From Flavobacterium cucumis (GTDB lineage Bacteria; Bacteroidota; Bacteroidia; Flavobacteriales; Flavobacteriaceae), in the NCBI RefSeq assembly GCF_900148835.1, contig NZ_FRYK01000001.1, positions 868,001-932,000 on the forward strand: a stretch of DNA of 64,000 nucleotides, written 5' to 3'. The notes under the pieces are model-generated. The model was not told where the DNA came from. It did not search any database and worked only from the letters and a program-made list of their open reading frames with translations. Below, one piece after another: positions 51,423 to 60,888 of the stretch (position 1 is its first letter; every line of letters starts with the position of its first letter). The translations under genes were made by a program, and so were the position numbers.

Positions 51423-51502
51423 TAAGTGAAGAGTGATTAGTAATTAGCTTTTCGTCTTTAGTATTTTTGCTAATCACTAATTACTAGTTACTATTCACTT
51501 TT
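51423..51502. repeat. Imperfect inverted repeat of TGATTAGTAATTAG words
   Basis: AAGTGAAGAGTGATTAGTA (from 51425) and its near reverse complement ending at 51502 (TAGTTACTATTCACTT) form a long imperfect stem between 51066 and pheS. Related words are at 14903-14938. Confidence 0.55.
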
Positions 51503-51527
51503 TTATTTACTAATCACTAAAAATAAC

Positions 51528-51535
51528 TAAATTTG
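51528..51535 (+). promoter_or_regulatory. -7 promoter box of pheS
   Basis: TAAATTTG (TAnnTTTG), ~19 bp before the ATG. No -33 TTG at the right spacing. Confidence 0.6.
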
Positions 51536-51554
51536 CACCTTTATACAACGAGCG

Positions 51555-52574
51555 ATGATAGAAACGATAAAAGCCCATATTGAAGAAGTAAAAGCTTTTC
51601 AAACCGATACTAAAGAACAATTAGAAGCCTTCCGAATCAAGTATTTAGGAAGTAAGGGCTTGTTGAAAGATTTTTTTGCCGAATTTAAAAATGTTCCAAA
51701 CGAGCAAAAGAAGGAATTCGGACAAGTTATCAATGAATTGAAAACTTCTGCGGAAGAAAGGGTAAAAGCCATTCAAGACGCTTTAGAAAATAAAGAAGAA
51801 GCTAAAGGAATTTATGGGGATACTACGCGTCCAGGAGAAGCGATGAACATTGGTTCGCGCCACCCCATTTCGATTGTGAAAAACCAAATGATCGATATTT
51901 TTTCAACCATCGGTTTCAACGTCTCCGAAGGTCCAGAAATCGAAGACGATTGGCACAACTTTACTGCATTAAATTTACCAGAATACCATCCAGCAAGAGA
52001 TATGCAGGATACGTTTTTCATTCAAACCAATCCTGATGTTTTGTTGAGAACACACACTTCTTCAGTGCAAGTGCGTTATATGGAAAACAACAAACCGCCT
52101 ATTCGTACGATTTCTCCGGGAAGAGTATTTCGTAACGAGGCCGTTTCTTCGCGTTCGCATTGTATTTTCCATCAAGTGGAAGGTTTGTATATTGACAAAG
52201 ACGTTTCGTTTGCCGATTTAAAACAGACGTTGTTGTATTTCACCAAAGAAATGTTCGGAAAATCGAAAATCCGTTTACGTCCGTCGTATTTTCCATTTAC
52301 AGAACCAAGTGCTGAAATCGATATTTATTGGGGATTAAAAACCGAAACCGATTATAGAATCACCAAAGGAACCGGTTGGTTAGAAATTGGCGGTTGCGGA
52401 ATGGTAGATCCAAACGTATTGAAAAACTGCGGTATCAATCCAGACGAACACACCGGTTTTGCTTTCGGAATGGGAGTAGAGCGTATAGCGATGTTGTTGT
52501 ACCAAATTGGCGACATCCGTATGTTTTATGAAAACGACGTGCGTTTCTTAGAGCAATTCAAATCGAGTATATAA
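51555..52574 (+). CDS. pheS: Phenylalanine--tRNA ligase alpha subunit
   Basis: A 339-aa class II synthetase subunit charging tRNA-Phe. It has the N-terminal coiled coil (~1-85, KYLGSKGLLKDFF) that binds tRNA, then motif 2 (SPGRVFRNEAVSSRSHCIFHQVEG), KIRLRPSYFPFTEPSAE and motif 3 with AFGMGVERIAMLLYQIGDIR. Full family length. The beta subunit gene pheT is not in the window, which is usual where the subunits are unlinked. Confidence 0.97.
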   Translation: MIETIKAHIEEVKAFQTDTKEQLEAFRIKYLGSKGLLKDFFAEFKNVPNEQKKEFGQVINELKTSAEERVKAIQDALENKEEAKGIYGDTTRPGEAMNIGSRHPISIVKNQMIDIFSTIGFNVSEGPEIEDDWHNFTALNLPEYHPARDMQDTFFIQTNPDVLLRTHTSSVQVRYMENNKPPIRTISPGRVFRNEAVSSRSHCIFHQVEGLYIDKDVSFADLKQTLLYFTKEMFGKSKIRLRPSYFPFTEPSAEIDIYWGLKTETDYRITKGTGWLEIGGCGMVDPNVLKNCGINPDEHTGFAFGMGVERIAMLLYQIGDIRMFYENDVRFLEQFKSSI

Positions 52575-52623
52575 TTTAAGATAAAGTCTTAATACTTAAT
52601 TCTTTAATCTTAATACTGTTTCA

Positions 52624-53031
52624 ATGAAAAAAGACATTATCATCCCAAAAGTAGAAGGCGTTCACATTGTAGCTTTTCAAGAATGGAACGACGATTTTAT
52701 GGAAAATTCTTGGTACGCTTACTTAGTAAACGACACCGATAATTTATTGGAAATGGCTATGGTAGTTTCACGCGCATATGGTTTAATCAATGGCGAAGAA
52801 CGCAAAACAGGAACTTTCCGTCATGCATTTGCCAAAGTTGAACCCAGAACTGCTGTTAAAGTAGAATTGTTAGAAAACAACGTATTACAATTGAATAACG
52901 AATTCATGTTGTCGTATTTCGCAAACGGACAATTATACGATAAATCCTTCGTATTCCGAGTAAACACCATCAACGAAAAAGCCACTGCCGATTTACCTAT
53001 TATTAACAAAAGAGGCGTTTTCGCGAATTAA
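52624..53031 (+). CDS. Conserved small protein downstream of pheS, unknown
   Basis: A 135-aa cytoplasmic protein with a beta-rich pattern (VHIVAFQEWNDDF, AYLVNDTDNLLEMAMVVSRAYGLI, DKSFVFRVNTINEKA). No signal, membrane part or recognised domain. It follows pheS by 49 bp and ends in a strong terminator, so the two probably form one transcript. Confidence 0.8.
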   Translation: MKKDIIIPKVEGVHIVAFQEWNDDFMENSWYAYLVNDTDNLLEMAMVVSRAYGLINGEERKTGTFRHAFAKVEPRTAVKVELLENNVLQLNNEFMLSYFANGQLYDKSFVFRVNTINEKATADLPIINKRGVFAN

Positions 53032-53053
53032 ATTTTTGTAAATTATAATATTG

Positions 53054-53088
53054 AAACCACGAATTCAGAAATGTATTCGTGGTTTTTT
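53054..53088 (+). terminator. Rho-independent terminator of the pheS unit
   Basis: Perfect stem AAACCACGAAT/ATTCGTGGTTT, 10-nt loop, then T6, starting 22 bp after the stop codon. Confidence 0.9.
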
Positions 53089-53094
53089 GTTTCC

Positions 53095-53306
53095 ACCACA
53101 TAGGCACATAGATTAACTTTATGAATATTTTAGGTATTTCATTTTACAAAGTCAACATAGGAAAACTTATATGAACTCATCTAGACAAAGAACTTCTTAT
53201 ACTTTCTTATATGACTTAAATGTTTAAAATTCAACACAATTCTATTGTTGCCTCAAAAAAGTGTAACACCTCTAAAGAATTAGAAAAACCTATGTTTCTA
53301 TGTGGT
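53095..53306. repeat. 212-bp element bounded by 17-bp inverted repeats
   Basis: The ends ACCACATAGGCACATAG (53095-53111) and CTATGTTTCTATGTGGT (53290-53306) are inverted with two mismatches; the right end is identical in reverse complement to the inner 17 bp of the left end at 13133. The interior carries CTTATATGACTTAAATG-like words also found at 28900 and 31660. The rest of the 53032-53383 gap has no gene. Confidence 0.7.
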
Positions 53307-53383
53307 AAAAACTCAAAAACACCCTTATCCTTACAACAATTAGAAAATATTTTTACCTTTAAGAAATTTTTCATCCCAACAAC

Positions 53384-56176
53384 ATGAAATCCTTTCTTAT
53401 TGCTTTAGTCTTTTTAACTACTACGATTTCCCAAGCACAAGATTTCGCCAAACACGTCAACCCATTTATTGGAACTGGCGGTCATGGACACACGTTTCCT
53501 GGCGCAACTGTGCCTTACGGAATGGTGCAACTTTCTCCTGATACCAGAATCGATGGCAGTTGGGATGGCTGTGGCGGTTATCATTATTCCGATAATTTGA
53601 TATACGGATTTTCGCACACCCATTTGAATGGAACCGGAGTTTCCGATTATGGCGATATTATGTTGATGCCGACTATGGGCGAACCTTCATTAAATAATAA
53701 AGAATATTCTTCAACTTTTTCGCATACCAATGAAAAAGCTTCCGCTGGATTTTATTCCGTGAAATTAGACAAACACAATATCGATGTGCGTTTAACCACT
53801 TCAACCCGCGTTGGTTTTCATGAATATACGTTTAATAATGCTGGACAAGCGAATATTATTTTAGATTTAAGACACCGAGATAAACTGTTGGAAGGAAGAG
53901 TAAACATAATAGATAATAAAACTATTGAAGTTTTAAGGAGAAGTGAAGCTTGGGCACGAGATCAATATGTTTATGCAAGGATTGAATTTAATATTCCAAT
54001 GATGAATTCAAAAGGAATTAAAAATTCCAATGATTTAGATATACAAACATTAGCATTAAGCTTCTCTAAACAAGTCAAAAAAGGCGAAAAAATCCTCGTA
54101 AAAGTATCGCTTTCGCCAACAAGTTATGAAGGTGCCAAATTAAACAGTTCCGAAATCAAACATTGGGATTTTGATAAAGTACATAAAGCAGCTATCGCAC
54201 TTTGGAACAAAGAATTATCAAAAATTGAAGTCACTTCCGATGATAAAGACAAATTAGCGATTTTCTACACCGCTTTATATCACACTATGATGCAACCAAA
54301 CATTGCGCAAGATTTAGATGGAAAATACCGCGGTAGAGACAACCAAATTCATGTTGCTGAAGGATTTGATTATTACACAGTATTCTCGCTTTGGGACACG
54401 TTTAGAGGCGCACATCCGTTGTATACTTTGATTGATAAAAAACGAACAGCTGATTACATCAATACCTTTATCAAACAATACGAACAAGGTGGTAGATTAC
54501 CCGTTTGGGAATTGGCTTCCAATGAAACCGATTGTATGATTGGCTATCATTCCGTTTCAGTAATTGCAGATGTGATGGTAAAAGGAATAAAAGGTTTTGA
54601 TTACGAAAAAGCCTTTGAAGCGAGCAAAGCTTCGGCTATGCGCGATGTTTTAGGTTTGGATGCCTACAAAAAAAACGGTTTCATTTCGATTGACGACGAA
54701 CATGAAAGCGTTTCCAAAACTTTAGAATATGCCTATGACGATTGGTGTATTGCCCAAATGGCAGCTATTTTAGGGTATTCTGATGATTACCAATATTTTA
54801 TGATGCGTTCTCAAAACTGGAAAAACCTTTTCAATGGAAAAAATACTTTCATCCAACCTAAGAAAAATGGTGGTTGGGACACACCTTTTGATCCAAAAGA
54901 GGTGAATAATAATTTCACTGAAGCTAATGCTTGGCAATATACTTTTTTTGTACCTCAAGATATTGATGGTATGATTCAAGCTTATGGAGGAAAGGAAAAA
55001 TTTGAAGCTAAACTAGATGAAATGTTCACTACTGAAAGTAAAACAACGGGTAGAGAACAAGTCGATATTACAGGTTTAATTGGACAATATGCGCATGGAA
55101 ACGAACCAAGTCATCATGTTGCTTATTTGTATAATTATGTGGGGAAACCTGAAAAAACAAAAGAAAAAGTACATTATATTTTAGATAATTTTTACACCAA
55201 TTCGCCTGATGGTTTAATTGGAAATGAAGACTGCGGTCAAATGAGCGCTTGGTATGTGTTGAGTTCGATGGGAATGTATTCGGTAACTCCAGCACGCAAT
55301 TTATGGGCTAAAACGGAGCCATTTTTTGAAAAGGTAAAAATTAATTTAGAAGATAAATCGTCAAGAATTATTTTAAAAAATTCCAATTTTGAGCCTTTTG
55401 AATATTTTGAAACAAAGTCCACGGAAATATTAGCATTTGCAGCTGATCCAACTATTGTTGAGGTTCCTGTAATTCAAGCGGAAAGCAAAGCGTTTAAAGA
55501 TAATTTGAAGATTGAATTGAAATCTCAAAATTCAAATGATGAAATTTATTTTATGATTAATGATAAAGACGATCATTTAGCAAAGAAAATATTCGTTAAG
55601 TACACTAAACCATTTGAGATATCGCAAACTTCAACAATTGAAGCTTATGTAAAAACAAATGAAGGACAAAGTAACACCATCTCCGCAACCTTCTTCAAAA
55701 AACCAAACAACTACAGCATCAACATCAAATCAATTTACAATCCGCAATATCATGCCGGTGGTCCAGAAGGGTTGTTAGATGGTATTTTAGGAACGGAGAA
55801 CTGGAGAAAAGGCGATTGGCAAGGCTACCAAAGTCAAGATTTTGAAGCGGTAGTGGATTTAAAAGAAGTGAAAAACATTAATGAAATTTCAGCACGATTT
55901 TTACAGGACCAACGTTCGTGGATTTTAATGCCAACGAAAGTCGAGTATTACATTTCAGAAGACAACGTGAATTTTACGTTTTTCGGTTCGGTAAACAATA
56001 CGTTAGATCCGAAATTAGAAGAAAATACGATTTTAAATTTCACCTCAAACGAAACCAAAGGAAAGAAAGCACGTTACGTAAAAGTAATCGCAAAAAACTT
56101 CGGTAAATTACCGGAATGGCATCAAGGATTTGGTGGTGATGCGTTTATTTTTGTAGATGAAATAACAATTGATTAA
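53384..56176 (+). CDS. Secreted GH92 family glycosidase (alpha-mannosidase type)
   Basis: A 930-aa exported enzyme with signal peptide (~1-19, ISQAQD). The start FAKHVNPFIGTGGHGHTFPGA and HLNGTGVSDYGDI are GH92 marks, with HGNEPSHHVAYLYNY and GNEDCGQMSAWYVLSSMGMY in the catalytic (alpha/alpha)6 domain. From ~690 on lies a strand-rich linker domain (chitobiase-like), and from ~770 an F5/8 type C (discoidin)-like module that may bind sugar. GH92 enzymes are calcium-dependent exo-alpha-mannosidases acting on N-glycans and yeast mannan. A promoter-like TACCTTTA is ~30 bp upstream. No SusCD pair is nearby. Confidence 0.94.
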   Translation: MKSFLIALVFLTTTISQAQDFAKHVNPFIGTGGHGHTFPGATVPYGMVQLSPDTRIDGSWDGCGGYHYSDNLIYGFSHTHLNGTGVSDYGDIMLMPTMGEPSLNNKEYSSTFSHTNEKASAGFYSVKLDKHNIDVRLTTSTRVGFHEYTFNNAGQANIILDLRHRDKLLEGRVNIIDNKTIEVLRRSEAWARDQYVYARIEFNIPMMNSKGIKNSNDLDIQTLALSFSKQVKKGEKILVKVSLSPTSYEGAKLNSSEIKHWDFDKVHKAAIALWNKELSKIEVTSDDKDKLAIFYTALYHTMMQPNIAQDLDGKYRGRDNQIHVAEGFDYYTVFSLWDTFRGAHPLYTLIDKKRTADYINTFIKQYEQGGRLPVWELASNETDCMIGYHSVSVIADVMVKGIKGFDYEKAFEASKASAMRDVLGLDAYKKNGFISIDDEHESVSKTLEYAYDDWCIAQMAAILGYSDDYQYFMMRSQNWKNLFNGKNTFIQPKKNGGWDTPFDPKEVNNNFTEANAWQYTFFVPQDIDGMIQAYGGKEKFEAKLDEMFTTESKTTGREQVDITGLIGQYAHGNEPSHHVAYLYNYVGKPEKTKEKVHYILDNFYTNSPDGLIGNEDCGQMSAWYVLSSMGMYSVTPARNLWAKTEPFFEKVKINLEDKSSRIILKNSNFEPFEYFETKSTEILAFAADPTIVEVPVIQAESKAFKDNLKIELKSQNSNDEIYFMINDKDDHLAKKIFVKYTKPFEISQTSTIEAYVKTNEGQSNTISATFFKKPNNYSINIKSIYNPQYHAGGPEGLLDGILGTENWRKGDWQGYQSQDFEAVVDLKEVKNINEISARFLQDQRSWILMPTKVEYYISEDNVNFTFFGSVNNTLDPKLEENTILNFTSNETKGKKARYVKVIAKNFGKLPEWHQGFGGDAFIFVDEITID

Positions 56177-56227
56177 CAGTATAGCGCTTTTTTTAGTTTT
56201 ATTTTTACGATTGTAAACAAAAGGAAT

Positions 56228-57073
56228 ATGAGAAGCGCGTTATTATTTATTGGTTTTTTGTTTTTATGGAGTAGTTCTTTATCCGCTCAAGTTCTTTTTG
56301 AAACTTCACTAAAGGAAGCTTTTAAAAAGGCAAAAGAACAAAATAAAATAGTCTTTGTTGAATATTATAATTCGGATTGCCCAGTTTGTAAACGTTTGGG
56401 GGATTTGTTGCGCAACGATTCTTTGGTTGCCGCATATTACAATAAAAACTTTATCAATTATGCTATGAACACCAACGGTTCTTTAGCCGACGAAGACAAT
56501 ACCTTTATTTCCGAATCGAATCTTCATTTTGAAAGTGTACCCGTGCTTTTGTTTTTTGACAAGAACAAAGAGTTTTTACATCATAGTGGGGTAAATGTGG
56601 ATGCGGAACATTTAATAAACGAGGGAAAGAAAGCAAAACATCCCGACTTTAGAACTTCAGGCCTAAAAGCTAAGTATGATAAAGGTGATCGAAGCGTTAA
56701 GACCTTATATGCATACTGCGATTTGCTTTTAGTGAACAAAAATGAAGCCATGCTAAAAAAAGTATCCCAAGAGCTTTTTGAGTCCTTTAAAAAAGAGGAA
56801 TTGCCAACTAAAAAGAGCTATATTGTTTTAAAACAAGTTGTGATTTCTCCAGAGAATGGTTTTTTTCAATATTGGATGGCTCATTTGGATGATCTAAAGG
56901 GCTTTGAAACAGGGTATAAGGCTGGAACCGAAAAATCGTATTTAGAAAAAATTGTTTTAAATGAACTGCGTGATCCCAACATTAAAAATTGGAGTACTAC
57001 TAAAAAAGAGCAATTTAAATCCTACATATTAAAATTAAACATTACAGATCAACCTGAAGTTTATTTTGAATAA
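56228..57073 (+). CDS. Exported thioredoxin-fold protein
   Basis: A 281-aa protein with signal peptide (~1-20, SLSAQVLF) and a thioredoxin-like domain (~25-135) whose active site is CPVC (C51, C54) in YYNSDCPVCKRLGDLL, followed by the cis-Pro region ESVPVLLFF. The helical C-terminal half has no recognised domain. It likely acts on disulfides in the periplasm. The gene lies 51 bp after the GH92 gene and 24 bp before the hybrid kinase gene. Confidence 0.88.
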   Translation: MRSALLFIGFLFLWSSSLSAQVLFETSLKEAFKKAKEQNKIVFVEYYNSDCPVCKRLGDLLRNDSLVAAYYNKNFINYAMNTNGSLADEDNTFISESNLHFESVPVLLFFDKNKEFLHHSGVNVDAEHLINEGKKAKHPDFRTSGLKAKYDKGDRSVKTLYAYCDLLLVNKNEAMLKKVSQELFESFKKEELPTKKSYIVLKQVVISPENGFFQYWMAHLDDLKGFETGYKAGTEKSYLEKIVLNELRDPNIKNWSTTKKEQFKSYILKLNITDQPEVYFE

Positions 57074-57097
57074 TTCGTAAAAAGTCAAGTTTATAAA

Positions 57098-59482
57098 ATG
57101 GCCCAATTTTCTAAATATACCTCACTTAAACTGTTGGTTAGCTATCTATTATTGCTATCCTTGATGGCGGTTGCCATTTGGGTTTTATTTAAACAGCAGG
57201 CCAATTTGAACAAGCAAATTTCTGTTGAAAACACCGATAAGAGACAATTAATTTATACAGAGTTGATTCGCGATTTGTATGAGTCCGATAATTATGCGCG
57301 TGTTGCAATTCAGACAGTTGATGAAGCTTCTAAACGAATTTTTTTAGCCAAAAATGCATCTGTTATAGCTAAAATTGATTTTTTGAAAAGTAAGGATTTA
57401 GTAGCAGAGGAAACGCTTTTAGATACTTTAAAATATTATTTAAAAGACAAAGAGCAAAACATACTTAATTTAAGAAAGTTGCAGCAAAATCCAGAGGAAT
57501 CTCCTATAGGTGATGTATTGCGAAAAATTAAAAATTTGGAGGATGTTAAAGGGAAATTAACCCTAGAAAGTTTCATTCAAAATCCAAATGAGTTGTCTTC
57601 TTATGAACGAAAAGTAGCCGAAGATTATATTAATTATCTAAATAAAAATGTCCCGAAAGATGCCTCTAATACGATATCTGTAAAAGAAGTAGATTCTCTT
57701 TTAACAGCATCGAAACAAATATTAGAGGAAGCTCAAAAAAAGACCAATCAGCGTTCGATTGTTATTAAAAACAAAGAAATTGAGCTGCTTCAAAACGAGC
57801 TTCGAATCACTCAAAAATTATCGGATGTCATTTTATTACTGCGAAATGCGGCTGAAAAGGAAGAAGAGAAAATTGAATATATAAAAAGCGAAAATCAGAA
57901 GGAGACGCTTGATTTAATTCAAAAGTCAGCTATTGCCTGTGTGGTAGTGGTATTGTTCTTCTTTTTCTTGTTGTCTTTCGATTTTTTTAAAAACAAAACC
58001 TATCGTCAACAACTTGAAATTGAAAAGCAAAAAACAGAACAATTATTAGAGTCAAGAGAACAATTGATGACTACTGTTAGCCATGATATTAAAACGCCTT
58101 TACAATCTTTGCTGGGTTACAGTGAGCAGCTTTTAGCTTCTGAAGTTCAAGTTGAAAATCGAAATTCATTAATTAAAATGAAATCGGCCACCAATTATAT
58201 AGAGCAGTTGGTTTCGGGGTTACTAGACTATGTGCGAATGGAAAAAGGAAAGGTTTCACTATTAGAAACCGTATTTGAAGTGAATGAATTGATCGAAGAA
58301 ACCGCTCAAAACATAGCCGATTTAAATCAAGAAAAACCAATTGTCTTGAATTATGAAATTAATGCAACTGAAGGATATCTTTATTATGGTGATTATAATA
58401 AATTGCGTCAAATTTTATATAATCTTATTGGAAATGCATTTAAATTCACGAAAGAAGGGAGTGTAAGTATTCAAACGGCAATTCATGAAGAACAGTTAAC
58501 GATTCGTATTATCGATACAGGAATTGGTATTTCGAAAAGTGCCATTGCGAATATTTTTAAACCCTTTACACAAGCAAGTAGTCAAATTGAAACCTTGTAT
58601 GGAGGAACAGGATTAGGGTTGTCTATTTGCAATAGATTAATTCAATTATTAGACGGTAAAATATTTTTAGAGAGCGAACAGAACAAGGGATCACAATTTA
58701 CCATAGCACTCCCCTTAAAAACGGTTCCGGAGTCAGAATTTTCAAAGAAAATGGATTTGGATAGTTGTTTGTTATTAGACGATGACGAAAATCAGTTGGC
58801 ACTTACAAAAGCATTGTTGACTCCTTATTTTAAGACTATTTTTGTTTATACAAATGGGATAGACGCTTTAAAATTTCTGGATAAACACAAAATTTCTTTG
58901 CTGATTACCGATATTCAAATGCCAGAAATGAATGGTTTTGAGTTTTTGAAAGAAGTTAGAAGTAGAGATTTTTTGAATGATGTTCCAGTAATTGCAATTA
59001 GCGGAACAGTTTTATCGGAACAAGATTTTTTAACAAATCATCGCTTTAATCGCTTTATTACAAAGCCTTACAGTGCGGCGCAATTATTGGGCGTTATTTC
59101 TGAATTTTCGAAACAAGATTTGAAAGTATTACACGAAGACGACGAGAAGCTACCTTCTTTTATAATTAGTTTTATAGGAAATGATAAGCCTAAAATTTTA
59201 GCGTTTTTAAAGTCATATGAATCCGATTTAGAAAATGATATATGCTCACTTAATGAGGCAGTACAAAATTCAGATTTGGTTGCTATTGGAGCTATTGTTC
59301 ATAAAATGCAGACGATGATTAGTCAGTTTCAAGAGCAAGATCTATTACAGCTTTTAAAGACACTTGAAGTTAAAGTTAAATCTGTAAAATCAATTCAAGA
59401 AATCCGTTTTGAGCTTCATAATTTGAATTTGCTTTTGTCAGAGTTTCAAGGAAAAATCAATCGTCTAATCCAAATTGACTGA
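57098..59482 (+). CDS. Hybrid sensor histidine kinase with receiver and Hpt domains
   Basis: A 794-aa signalling protein. Two membrane helices (~12-30 and ~272-292) enclose a helical periplasmic sensor of ~240 residues. HisKA follows with H329 (TTVSHDIKTPLQSLLGYS), then the ATPase domain (NLIGNAFKFT, DTGIGIS, GGTGLGLSI), a receiver with D605 (LLITDIQMPEMNG) and an Hpt domain with H735 (AIVHKMQTM). All four phosphorelay steps except the last receiver are therefore in one protein; the convergent NtrC-type gene can supply that. The 3' ends overlap by 26 bp. Confidence 0.94.
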   Translation: MAQFSKYTSLKLLVSYLLLLSLMAVAIWVLFKQQANLNKQISVENTDKRQLIYTELIRDLYESDNYARVAIQTVDEASKRIFLAKNASVIAKIDFLKSKDLVAEETLLDTLKYYLKDKEQNILNLRKLQQNPEESPIGDVLRKIKNLEDVKGKLTLESFIQNPNELSSYERKVAEDYINYLNKNVPKDASNTISVKEVDSLLTASKQILEEAQKKTNQRSIVIKNKEIELLQNELRITQKLSDVILLLRNAAEKEEEKIEYIKSENQKETLDLIQKSAIACVVVVLFFFFLLSFDFFKNKTYRQQLEIEKQKTEQLLESREQLMTTVSHDIKTPLQSLLGYSEQLLASEVQVENRNSLIKMKSATNYIEQLVSGLLDYVRMEKGKVSLLETVFEVNELIEETAQNIADLNQEKPIVLNYEINATEGYLYYGDYNKLRQILYNLIGNAFKFTKEGSVSIQTAIHEEQLTIRIIDTGIGISKSAIANIFKPFTQASSQIETLYGGTGLGLSICNRLIQLLDGKIFLESEQNKGSQFTIALPLKTVPESEFSKKMDLDSCLLLDDDENQLALTKALLTPYFKTIFVYTNGIDALKFLDKHKISLLITDIQMPEMNGFEFLKEVRSRDFLNDVPVIAISGTVLSEQDFLTNHRFNRFITKPYSAAQLLGVISEFSKQDLKVLHEDDEKLPSFIISFIGNDKPKILAFLKSYESDLENDICSLNEAVQNSDLVAIGAIVHKMQTMISQFQEQDLLQLLKTLEVKVKSVKSIQEIRFELHNLNLLLSEFQGKINRLIQID

Positions 59483-60800
59483 TTTTATTGTAGAGTGTTT
59501 TTCTCGACATACCAAGTAATTCAGCCGCTCTACTCTTATTCCCTTTTGCAAAGTTTAATGCATCTAGAATTGCCGCTTTTTCGGCTTCGTCTTTCAAATT
59601 TCCAACATTGTTATTGTTGGTGTTCGAAGCAGTCAATTCGGGAGGCAAACTTTCCAGTTCAAGAGTGTTTGAAGTGTTTAATAAGGTGGCTCTTTTAATC
59701 ACATTTTGAAGTTCTCTTAAATTTCCTGGCCAGTGGTATTTCAAAAAGGCAATCATCACTTCCGAACTCATAGAAGAAACGTCTTTGTTTAATTGTTCGG
59801 AAGCATTTTTTAAGAAAAGTAAAGCGAAAGCTTCAAGATCTTCTTTTCGGTCTCTTAAAGCCGGGGAAAGAATTGAAAATTCATTTAAACGATGGTATAA
59901 ATCTTCTCTAAAAGTCCCTTCTTGTACCGCTTTTTTCAAATCCTCATTTGTAGCAGAGACAATTCGTACATCAATAGGAGTTTCTTTGTTGCTTCCAATT
60001 CTTTTTATTTTTCTTTCTTGAATAGCTCTTAACAAGAGTATTTGATTTTCATAAGCTAAATTTCCTACTTCATCCAAAAATAATGTTCCACCATTAGCGG
60101 CTTCAAAGCAACCCATTTTGTCGGTTATGGCACCTGTAAAAGAACCCTTAACGTGACCAAAGAATTCACTTCCTGCAATATCCTTTGGAATAGCACCACA
60201 ATCAACAGCGATGAATGGACCGTTTTTTCGTTCGCTATTTTCATGAATGGTTTTTGCGATGACTTCTTTTCCAGTACCACTTTCTCCTGTAATTAGAAGG
60301 GTTAACGGTGTTGGTGCTACTAATTCAATATGTTTTTTTAATTGTAAAGAAGCAATACTATTTCCCCAATAATAGTTAGAATTCTCTAGTTCTTTAGCCG
60401 TTTTTTTTATTGTATTTGAAGGACTTGCTTCCTTTTTTGTAGATATGATTTTGTTTAAGACTAGTAAGGCTTCTTCCGGAACAAACGGTTTTGAAATGTA
60501 GTCAGCTGCCCCCATTTTCATCGCTTTTACAGCAGTTTGTACATCAGCATAAGCTGTCATTAAAATAAACGCAGTTGTACTTCCATTGGTTCGGATTTCT
60601 TTTAGAAGAGATATACCGTCTTTATCAGGAAGTCTTAAGTCTGAAATGATAATATCTACCCTTTTTTCATCAAGTATCGTAATACCTTCTTTGGCAGAGT
60701 AAGCTTGATGAACAATATAATCGTTTCGCTTCAAAAATTGAGCTAACATATTGTTGAAGGCGTTATCATCTTCTATGAGTAAGATTGTAGCATTTCCCAT
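59457..60800 (-). CDS. Sigma-54-dependent response regulator (NtrC family)
   Basis: A ~447-aa activator. The receiver has D54 (IIISDLRLPDKDG). The AAA+ domain has Walker A GESGTGKEV, a sigma-54 contact loop reading GSFTGA rather than the usual GAFTGA, Walker B GGTLFLDEVGNL and RLNEFSILSPALRDR. A Fis-type helix-turn-helix ends the protein (NKSRAAELLGMSRKTLYNKI). ATG 60800 starts the receiver; an in-frame TTG at 60824 would add eight residues. Likely final acceptor of the relay from the convergent hybrid kinase. Confidence 0.94.
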   Translation of the reverse strand: MGNATILLIEDDNAFNNMLAQFLKRNDYIVHQAYSAKEGITILDEKRVDIIISDLRLPDKDGISLLKEIRTNGSTTAFILMTAYADVQTAVKAMKMGAADYISKPFVPEEALLVLNKIISTKKEASPSNTIKKTAKELENSNYYWGNSIASLQLKKHIELVAPTPLTLLITGESGTGKEVIAKTIHENSERKNGPFIAVDCGAIPKDIAGSEFFGHVKGSFTGAITDKMGCFEAANGGTLFLDEVGNLAYENQILLLRAIQERKIKRIGSNKETPIDVRIVSATNEDLKKAVQEGTFREDLYHRLNEFSILSPALRDRKEDLEAFALLFLKNASEQLNKDVSSMSSEVMIAFLKYHWPGNLRELQNVIKRATLLNTSNTLELESLPPELTASNTNNNNVGNLKDEAEKAAILDALNFAKGNKSRAAELLGMSRKTLYNKISQFGLDD

Positions 60801-60888
60801 TTTTAAATTTACTTTTTTTTCCAATCAATTATCTTAATTTTAAGCTAAAAAAAGACCAAAAGGTAAATTTGATCTCTTTATGAATAGG

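Noticed and set aside
60850..60885. Terminator after the secreted protein gene
   Set aside because: The possible stem (AAAGA.../...TCTTT) is short, with unpaired bases and a weak tract; not strong enough to list.
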